A DNA stretch of 40,001 nucleotides from Desulfobacteraceae bacterium. Its GTDB lineage: Bacteria; Desulfobacterota; Desulfobacteria; Desulfobacterales; Desulfolunaceae. The notes below the pieces were generated by a model, which saw only the letters and a list, made by a program, of their open reading frames with translations, was not told the origin of the DNA and made no database searches. Shown here piece after piece: positions 34,295 to 40,001 of this stretch (position 1 is its first letter; the number at the start of each line of letters is the position of its first letter). The position numbers and the translations under genes are program-made. The DNA is taken from positions 1 through 40,001 of the forward strand of contig JABXKT010000036.1 of the NCBI GenBank assembly GCA_013619155.1, in the 5' to 3' direction.

Positions 34295-34849
34295 ATGAAA
34301 AAGATTGTATCTGTCTTATGCTTTTTTCTGTTGGGAACGGTGGGGACGGTGGGTGCCACAACGATTGATCCGGCAACTGGGTGGGAGGGATATTTTTCTT
34401 GGATTGATGATGACCCTGGGGCTGGTGAACTCGGTCAAATCGATAATATTTCAAAGCAGAAGTATGTTTGGAATTGGGTGAATCCTCCTGTAAAATGGGA
34501 AATTAACGTAGATGTCGATTCGATGATGAGAGTAAAGGCCATTGATAATCCTGAAGGGCCGTCAGGGGACTCCTTTGTTTTTTATGTGGATGGTGTGGTG
34601 GAGACGTGGGATGTGAAAGGTTATGATGGCCTGGGGAATTTTTATGGCGGAAAAGACGATCTGTTTTTGACGGCCGGTGATCATTCATTTACATTTTGTG
34701 TCACTAATAATTCGTCGAACGTGGGGGGTGGCGGTGTCCATTTTTTTGATATTACAGCGGCCCCCGTACCTGAACCGGCCACTCTGTTTCTTTTGGGGTT
34801 TGGCTTTTTGGGTCTGGCCGGTCTGAGGAGAAAGAGTACCCATACATGA
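34295..34849 (+). CDS. PEP-CTERM sorting-domain protein (cyclic di-GMP riboswitch target)
   Basis: A 184-residue exported protein: signal peptide (residues 1-21), a beta-rich body with several Trp/Gly/Asp segments and a polyglycine turn (VGGGGVHFFDI), and a C-terminal sorting signal with PEP at 159-161, a hydrophobic helix and RRK at 178-180. In PEP-CTERM systems exosortase cleaves this tail and the protein is delivered to the outer surface or extracellular matrix. The gene has its own sigma-54-type promoter and a cyclic di-GMP riboswitch. It converges on the CPBP protease gene with only 15 bp between. The specific role of the mature domain is unknown; I recognise no catalytic motif. Confidence 0.9.
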   Translation: MKKIVSVLCFFLLGTVGTVGATTIDPATGWEGYFSWIDDDPGAGELGQIDNISKQKYVWNWVNPPVKWEINVDVDSMMRVKAIDNPEGPSGDSFVFYVDGVVETWDVKGYDGLGNFYGGKDDLFLTAGDHSFTFCVTNNSSNVGGGGVHFFDITAAPVPEPATLFLLGFGFLGLAGLRRKSTHT

Positions 34850-34864
34850 ATTTTTTTCTTTTTT

Positions 34865-35575
34865 TTACCAGAGCATCCAACGGCCACTGTGGTAGACATA
34901 GAGCGCCAGGCAAAAGTTGGTTGTGGCATGGGCTGAAATAAGGGATATCATATCTTTTCGTGCGATCCAGAGCATGGAGAGCAGTATGCCGTAAATAAAG
35001 GCCGCTGGCCATTCGAAGAGTCGGTGGCCGGATGCGAAGAGCAGGGTAGATATTAATATTGAGTAAACGCTCCAGGCTCCGGGTTTTACGGTGCTGATAT
35101 TGCAATCATCGAGGGCTTCACTCAAGGGCGAGTGAGAGCCCTTTTTTTTGGCCGCTTCCCACTGGAGAATCAGGCGGAAGAGGTAGCCCCGAACGAAGAG
35201 CTCTTCGAATATGGGGACGAGGAGGGTGGCTGCTATCAGGCGAAGAGTGAAGGCCTGGGGTGGCCATGGGAGGCTCTCTTCTGGGGCGAAGGGGATCGAT
35301 AGGGCAATCCATAGAGCGCATCCTCCGAGGCCTGTGATGGCTCCCGCCGCTATGGATGGGGTGATGGCCTTTGGGCCTTTTAAGGGGAGGTATCTTTCCC
35401 AGAGGAGAAGAAGGGCAAGGGGGACGAGGAGCAACCGGGCTGTGTAGATCGACTCTCGGGATTCCATGACCATGGGGATGATGACATAGAGGGCGTATGG
35501 GATCATGTAGAAAAAGAGGAGTGACCGGTTGCTTGGGAAGATTTCGCCTAAGTCTGCTGTTGGGTTTTTTTTCAT
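34865..35575 (-). CDS. PEP-CTERM-associated CPBP/CAAX-type intramembrane protease
   Basis: A 236-residue polytopic membrane protein with the CPBP glutamic protease motifs: EELFVRG (Glu124, Glu125, Arg129), ASGH (His184) and HATTN (His216, Asn220). The end, YHSGRWMLW, is characteristic of the CAAX prenyl protease-related family found with exosortase systems. It probably processes or helps sort PEP-CTERM substrates or system components, but no member of this subfamily has a proven substrate as far as I know. It has about six to eight TM segments. It sits between PEP-CTERM genes on both sides. The start ATG has GGA about 6 bases upstream. Confidence 0.87.
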   Translation of the reverse strand: MKKNPTADLGEIFPSNRSLLFFYMIPYALYVIIPMVMESRESIYTARLLLVPLALLLLWERYLPLKGPKAITPSIAAGAITGLGGCALWIALSIPFAPEESLPWPPQAFTLRLIAATLLVPIFEELFVRGYLFRLILQWEAAKKKGSHSPLSEALDDCNISTVKPGAWSVYSILISTLLFASGHRLFEWPAAFIYGILLSMLWIARKDMISLISAHATTNFCLALYVYHSGRWMLW

Positions 35576-35706
35576 GGTCCATCCGTTTCATGTTTGGCTT
35601 GAAATAATAAAAGATCAATAATCTGGAACTATACGCCTGTATGAAATATATCTTTGCGTTCTTGCCCCACTAATACCTTTGTATTGGTTCCGTAGGCGTT
35701 GACAAT

Positions 35707-35743
35707 AAAAAGGAGAATGGAATTTTTTATCCATTCTCCTTTT
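35707..35743 (-). terminator. Rho-independent terminator after the PEP-CTERM tandem
   Basis: AAAAGGAGAATGG (35707-35719) pairs perfectly with CCATTCTCCTTTT (35731-35743) around an AT-rich loop. On the minus strand the stem ends in TTTTTATTG, right for terminating the two-gene PEP-CTERM transcript 30 bases after its last stop. The T-run on both sides suggests it could also work in the other direction. Confidence 0.85.
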
Positions 35744-35771
35744 CTATCTCTACGTTACCGTCTCTTGATTG

Positions 35772-36578
35772 CTATTTTTTTGAAAATTTTTTGCGACCGA
35801 TGCCGGCAAGTCCGAGGAGACCAAGCCCTAAGAGGGCGAGGGATGCGGGCTCGGGTACGGGGGTTATATCTTCAACGAAAATGACAACATCTTGGAAATC
35901 ATCTGCTTGATCTCCGCCATCTCCTGCAATGGTAATACCATCTTCAAAGGCGATGATCCAATCATCGTTCCCCTTAAATTGCCTTTTCCCAAATCCGTCG
36001 GGTTCATCATTGTATGCATCTATATCGATAGTAAGGCCCTCTTCTGCAATGTAGCTTAGGGCCATGGTTTTTCCCTCTGTGTTTAGGGCATCTTCTGTGT
36101 AACTATTTTCCCAATAAAAACCGAAACTAGAAAAATTTCCTTCGTCATTGATTACATCGCTTTCACCACCTATTATTTTAAGATGTCCATCGAGATTAAC
36201 TTGAAAACCTCTTTCTAAGAATTTTACGTCTGGTGCATTGTTCGGGCCCGTTTCAAATAGTATTTGTTTTGTTCCATCTACCCCATAAATTCCCAGGGTT
36301 CCCTTCTTAGAGGTGAATAGTCCGACGGTATAAACATCTGTATCACCATCTATTTGTGTCCATCTTCCGGCTGTTTGTTGATCACTATAAGCATTAATCT
36401 TTTTGCCGGATATTACAAGATTGTTGAGGATTGTTTGTAGGTTGTCTTGTCCGCTCTCAAGAACATTGCCTGCCACATCTACCGGACGGCTGTTTATTGA
36501 AAGCGCGAATGCGCTCTCAACCACTAAAAAAAAGGTTAAAAACATGAGAAGAAAAAGTACTTTTGACAGGTGTTTCAT
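35772..36578 (-). CDS. PEP-CTERM sorting-domain protein
   Basis: A 268-residue exported protein: signal peptide (residues 1-25, ending ESAFA), a beta-rich body with many Asp/Gly/Asn residues, and a C-terminal PEP-CTERM signal VPEPASLALLGLGLLGLAGIGRKKFSKK-type with the PEP motif, a Leu/Gly helix and a Lys-rich end. The start at 36578 is chosen because AAGGGGA lies 7 bases upstream and the signal peptide begins there; upstream codons overlap the preceding gene. It is the second gene of a two-gene unit with another PEP-CTERM protein (41 bp gap). The body has no recognised enzyme motif. Confidence 0.9.
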   Translation of the reverse strand: MKHLSKVLFLLMFLTFFLVVESAFALSINSRPVDVAGNVLESGQDNLQTILNNLVISGKKINAYSDQQTAGRWTQIDGDTDVYTVGLFTSKKGTLGIYGVDGTKQILFETGPNNAPDVKFLERGFQVNLDGHLKIIGGESDVINDEGNFSSFGFYWENSYTEDALNTEGKTMALSYIAEEGLTIDIDAYNDEPDGFGKRQFKGNDDWIIAFEDGITIAGDGGDQADDFQDVVIFVEDITPVPEPASLALLGLGLLGLAGIGRKKFSKK

Positions 36579-36619
36579 CGATGATCCCCTTTGTATGTTA
36601 AAAACATTATAGATTATTA

Positions 36620-37279
36620 TTACATATCGTTGCATTTGTTTTGGATAAATTTTACGGGTATCTTTTTATGGCCATGTTTTATACTTATTTTTCGTAAGAT
36701 CATCCCGGAAAAGATAAGTCCAGTACCCAGAAGAAAAATGGATGTGGGTTCCGGCACAGGTTCGTAGGTTCCGAAGAGTTCTGCCGATTCGATGTAAAAT
36801 GAATTGTAATTTATAATAGGGAATTCAGATGGTAAGTTGGGTGCATTCGTAAAAATGGTGAGTCGCCCATCTTCTTGCAGGTAGTCAAGAATATCCAGTG
36901 TGTCGAGTTCCAACTCAACTGTTTCCAAATCATTTGCGATAAACGTTAGGTTGTACTCTTTTTCGTGTAGGATTTTATCCCCGTCATCTATGCCTGTTTT
37001 GATGATGATTTTTTCTTTGGAGTTAATTTTGCCGGCGGAGAGGTTAAACTGAAGGGTCGCTTCAAGGATAGTGTCCCCAAGATGAAAGCCCTTATTTTTT
37101 TCCAGTAGATCGAAAGAGAATTCGACTTCATCATCTGGTGTCATGAGATAGAGGTATGACGGATTTTCATTTGAAAATTCTTCATGGAAAGAGAGGGGGG
37201 TAGCCGATGCCGGTATTATTGAGATGAGATAAAACGAGCATAAAATTAAAAATTTAAAAACGACTGATATTTGATGCAT
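36620..37279 (-). CDS. PEP-CTERM sorting-domain protein with extended tail
   Basis: A 219-residue exported protein: signal peptide (residues about 1-25), a beta-sandwich-like body with alternating strands (EVEFSFDLLE, ATLQFNLSAGK, KIIIKTGIDDGDKI), then VPEPTSIFLLGTGLIFSGMILRK. About 20 further residues, rich in Lys, His and Asn, follow the basic cluster, which is long for a PEP-CTERM tail. The start at 37279 is preferred over 37348 because the signal peptide begins there. A sigma-54-type promoter with exact spacing lies about 100 bp upstream. It is the first of two co-oriented PEP-CTERM genes. The function of the body is unknown. Confidence 0.85.
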   Translation of the reverse strand: MHQISVVFKFLILCSFYLISIIPASATPLSFHEEFSNENPSYLYLMTPDDEVEFSFDLLEKNKGFHLGDTILEATLQFNLSAGKINSKEKIIIKTGIDDGDKILHEKEYNLTFIANDLETVELELDTLDILDYLQEDGRLTIFTNAPNLPSEFPIINYNSFYIESAELFGTYEPVPEPTSIFLLGTGLIFSGMILRKISIKHGHKKIPVKFIQNKCNDM

Positions 37280-37372
37280 GGTGTGGCATACCTTGATTTT
37301 TGAATTGCTTATTAATATCTTTAATTTGTATGAGGTGGACGTGCACATTTAACAATACTAATATCAAAATAT

Positions 37373-37388
37373 TGCATAAGTAGTGCCA
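37373..37388 (-). promoter_or_regulatory. Sigma-54-type promoter for the PEP-CTERM tandem
   Basis: On the minus strand TGGCAC-TACTT-ATGCA has a perfect -24 TGGCAC and GG/GC dinucleotides 10 bases apart; the -12 box is ATGCA rather than TTGCA. The predicted start near 37361 gives a leader of about 80 bases before the ATG at 37279. An enhancer-binding-protein site is not evident. Confidence 0.65.
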
Positions 37389-37644
37389 CTCTTATCTCTT
37401 TGGCTTTTTTTACTAAAATGCCTTTGTATTCAGAGGGTATCGTGTGGTATTTGTTAAAGCATAAAATTTGGTTGATGTTGAATATGAAGTTAAATACATA
37501 GTTAAATATGAAACTGTGTAATTTGTTACATAGTTTTTATAATAAGATGATTGATGCAATTTGGCTATCTGGTAAATTTCAATATGGAAGCGTGTATTAT
37601 CGATGAACATTGGGGTGGCTTTTTTATAAAATATGGGGGCAATA
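37389..37644. other. AT-rich divergent control region upstream of prsT
   Basis: This is the most AT-rich stretch in the window, with repeated motifs such as GTTAAATA(C/T) (37490-37508) and TTGTTA. It must hold the prsT promoter and perhaps enhancer sites for the sigma-54 promoter of the divergent tandem. I do not see a well-spaced sigma-54 site toward prsT; TGGTATTTGTTAAAGCA at 37445-37461 has the GG/GC spacing one base too long. Confidence 0.45.
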
Positions 37645-39921
37645 ATGATACTCAGGCGTTTTATTTTTATCGTATGTGTGGCGATGCTCTTAATCAGTTC
37701 ATGCGCATCTGATAGTGAGAAAAGGGAGGCCTACTTTGAAAAGGGAAACGCGTATGTTGAAGATGGAAAATTAAAAGCGGCTCTTCTGGAATTTAAAAAT
37801 AGTGTAAAAATTGATCCGGCCTTTACGCAAGGGTGGTATGAGATCGCGAATATATCCGTCAAGCAAGGAAATCCTAAAGAGGCATTTCGTGCATATATGA
37901 AGGTTGTGGAGAGGGACCCGGGCCACGGTGATGCTCATTTAAACCTGGCAAAACTCTATATGTTGGCAAAAAAAAGGGATAAAGCGCATTATCATATTGA
38001 TCAAGCTCTCGTGAAAAGCCCCGATGATATCGACTGTTTGTTGGTGTCAGCGGCGCTGTTTTCAGGTGACGGGGATGATGGAATGGCCCTGGGGTTATAT
38101 GAGCAAATTTTAAGACTTAAACCCGATGATATTCGTCCTTACAGGGGGATGGCAAGATTATGTGCCAAGAGGCGTGATTTTTTGGGGGCGGAAAAGGCTC
38201 TTCGCAGTGCCATTGTCATGGCTCCAGATGTTATCCGTCCACGCCTGGATTTGGTGAATCTGCTTAATAGTAGCCAGCAGTATGATAAAGCCGAAATTGA
38301 GATGAAGGCCATCGTTAAAAAGAACAGTGATAATATCGGTCTGCTTATTGTGCTGGGCGATTTTTATATGGCCCATAAAAAATACCCTGAAGCCGAAGCC
38401 GTTTACCGTGATGCGGCCAGTCAAGAACCGTCCGCCCTTCGCCCTGTGTTGAAGCTGGCTTTTTTTTATGAGCAGAGACAGAATTTTGTCAACGCTGAGG
38501 CGATGTACCTCAAGGCGATGAAGTTGAGACCGGATGATTACGAGGTGCTGGTCTCTGTGGCACGGTTTTATTCAAATCGTGGTGATTTTGTGAAGGCCGG
38601 AGAGATGGTTGCCGGAGTATTGGATAAGAATCCGGGATTTTTGCCGGCACTGATGGTGCGTGGTGAGATGGCACTTCGCCAGCGTCAATTTGGCACCGCC
38701 CTGGAGACATTTACGGCGGTTGTGGCGGCAGATGCAAAAAATATCACGGGGGTTTATTTTAAAGGTATCTCCGAAATGGCTCCTGGGCAAAATGATCGTG
38801 CGAGAAAGGATATATTGAGTGTTCTGGCGTTGAAACCGGAGCACCTGAAGGCCCAGATTGCCTTGGCGGAACTCTATTTAAAAGATCGTGAACTGGCACT
38901 GGCAAAGGAGGGGCTGGAGAAGGTCCTTGCCAAGGCCCCTTATCTTTATAAACCGAATCTTTTGATGGGGGCTGTTCTGGCGTCTATGGGGGATTCTGAT
39001 GGGGCGCAGACGCTCTATATGCGGCTTAAAGATCAGAACCCAAAGGATCCTACCCCTTTTTATCACTCTGGAACCATTTATATGGCAAAAGGAGAGCTGG
39101 ATCTTGCCATGAAAGATTTTACCCTTGCACGATCGATGGCTCCAAAGTCCATGGAGATATTTGAGGCAATGGTTCGTTGTCAGATGATGAAAAATCAGTC
39201 GAAAGAGGCCATCGCCTTGTGTCAGGACCAACTCAAGGCGGTGGAGGCGAATCCTGTGATGGGTGCCATGGTATATGAGATGATGGGGCGGCTCTATACT
39301 CAGATGGGGGCGTTGGAGAAGGCTGAGGCCGCTTACTTCACAGCCATTGAGAAAAACCCGGATACCACCCGTCCCTACTATGGTCTGGCGGCCGTTTATC
39401 AGAGGCAGGGGAGCTCTGAGAAGGTGATGGCTCAGTTTCGTGGGGTGATTGAGAAAAATCAGAGAGATCCTCTGCCCCATGTGCTCATGGGGATTATGAG
39501 TGAGGGCAATGGCGATCTTGAAGATGCCAAGGCCTCTTATCGAAAAGCCCTGGCCCTAAAAAATGATATCGTGGCGGCGGCCAATAATCTCGCCTATATT
39601 CTGGCCGATGCCAATGAGGATATCGATGAAGCCCTGGCCCTGGCAAGGATGGCCAAGGAGAAAGTCACAAATGATCCCAATATCATGGATACCCTGGGGC
39701 TTGTCTATTATCGAAAAGGGCTCTTCGAGAGTGGCATCTCTGAATTTAAAGAGAGCCTGGAAAAACTTCCGGAAAATGCCACCGTCAATTATCACCTGGG
39801 GCTTGCCTTGTACGCCACCGGGGATGTGGAAAAAGCGAAGGTCTCCCTGGAAAAGGCATTGGCCATCAGTTCTGATTTCAAGGGCGCCGACGAGGCCCGG
39901 TCGATTCTGGCCCGGAAGTAA
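37645..39921 (+). CDS. prsT: PEP-CTERM system TPR-repeat lipoprotein PrsT
   Basis: A 758-residue lipoprotein with about 18-20 tetratricopeptide repeats from residue about 30 to the end (A-x-x-x-x-P-x repeats such as DPAFTQGWYEIANI and KPDDIRPYRGMARL). A lipobox ISSC puts the lipidated Cys at residue 20. The length and all-TPR layout match the PEP-CTERM-associated TPR lipoprotein family, which lies beside exosortase and exopolysaccharide genes and probably scaffolds secretion or matrix assembly. The start at 37645 is preferred over 37633 because GGGGG lies 5 bases ahead and the signal peptide begins there. Downstream neighbours are outside the window; exosortase genes might follow. Confidence 0.9.
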   Translation: MILRRFIFIVCVAMLLISSCASDSEKREAYFEKGNAYVEDGKLKAALLEFKNSVKIDPAFTQGWYEIANISVKQGNPKEAFRAYMKVVERDPGHGDAHLNLAKLYMLAKKRDKAHYHIDQALVKSPDDIDCLLVSAALFSGDGDDGMALGLYEQILRLKPDDIRPYRGMARLCAKRRDFLGAEKALRSAIVMAPDVIRPRLDLVNLLNSSQQYDKAEIEMKAIVKKNSDNIGLLIVLGDFYMAHKKYPEAEAVYRDAASQEPSALRPVLKLAFFYEQRQNFVNAEAMYLKAMKLRPDDYEVLVSVARFYSNRGDFVKAGEMVAGVLDKNPGFLPALMVRGEMALRQRQFGTALETFTAVVAADAKNITGVYFKGISEMAPGQNDRARKDILSVLALKPEHLKAQIALAELYLKDRELALAKEGLEKVLAKAPYLYKPNLLMGAVLASMGDSDGAQTLYMRLKDQNPKDPTPFYHSGTIYMAKGELDLAMKDFTLARSMAPKSMEIFEAMVRCQMMKNQSKEAIALCQDQLKAVEANPVMGAMVYEMMGRLYTQMGALEKAEAAYFTAIEKNPDTTRPYYGLAAVYQRQGSSEKVMAQFRGVIEKNQRDPLPHVLMGIMSEGNGDLEDAKASYRKALALKNDIVAAANNLAYILADANEDIDEALALARMAKEKVTNDPNIMDTLGLVYYRKGLFESGISEFKESLEKLPENATVNYHLGLALYATGDVEKAKVSLEKALAISSDFKGADEARSILARK

Positions 39922-40001
39922 AAATGGCCATGGCCTCACTCCGGGGGCTATGAAGATGTGGTCGTGGGGGCGGATCTCTCCTGTGTGTCCTTCTTGTATA
40001 G
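39922..40001. other. Right window edge after prsT
   Basis: Only 80 bases are visible past the prsT stop. There is a short inverted repeat (TGGCCATGGCC near 39925) but no gene start I can support. Confidence 0.4.

Noticed and set aside
35576..35700. Sigma-54 promoter for the CPBP protease gene
   Set aside because: TGGGGCAAGAACGC has GG and GC only 9 bases apart, one short of the required spacing.

Overview
The window is a stretch of a Gram-negative chromosome. It carries an RND efflux operon with a TolC-type outer membrane factor, a TamA/BamA-like Omp85 protein next to TamB, a TAXI-type periplasmic binding protein, a PEP-CTERM/exosortase-type sorting locus, a sigma-54-type promoter and a cyclic di-GMP-I riboswitch. 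With the many palindromic intergenic repeats, this fits a sulfate-reducer-like Desulfobacterota (Desulfobacterales-type) genome. That assignment is inference; the window has no rRNA or other phylogenetic marker.

Layout. 1-3702 (minus): the N-terminal 1234 residues of a giant signalling ATPase (degenerate kinase, AAA/NACHT-like ATPase, helical repeats) that runs off the left edge. 4208-10777 (minus): tetR, membrane fusion protein, RND pump and tolC-like gene, probably one autoregulated operon, with two TetR-type operators ahead of tetR and a strong terminator after tolC. 10902-18343 (minus): a TamA/BamA-like Omp85 protein with about seven POTRA domains downstream of tamB. 18443-21353 (minus): a small flavin-binding-type protein, then a two-gene unit of a secreted LPP20-like protein and a TAXI binding protein. 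22015-23391 (plus): dbpA. 23713-28321 (minus): a FecBCD-type ABC importer (permease, ATPase, methyltransferase, binding protein) whose gene junctions have been invaded by repeats. 29134-31430 (plus): a thiamine salvage unit with promoter, TPP riboswitch, thiM and thiE. 32469-34050: an AT-richer methyltransferase remnant cut by a defective IS. 34157-39921: the PEP-CTERM locus with three sorted proteins, a CPBP/CAAX-type protease and the PrsT TPR lipoprotein.

The best regulatory find is at 34157-34295: a sigma-54-type promoter with exact GG-N10-GC spacing lies immediately upstream of a class I cyclic di-GMP riboswitch and then a PEP-CTERM protein gene. A second sigma-54-type promoter precedes the divergent tandem of two other PEP-CTERM genes. 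This suggests coordinated control of cell-surface or matrix proteins by RpoN and cyclic di-GMP.

The other recurring theme is a modular intergenic repeat family, with 10 or more full or partial copies, usually bounded by GCCTCCGGCGG in inverted orientation and carrying long perfect hairpins. Copies fill most gaps, abut stop codons, and in one case supply the C-terminal codons of a methyltransferase gene.
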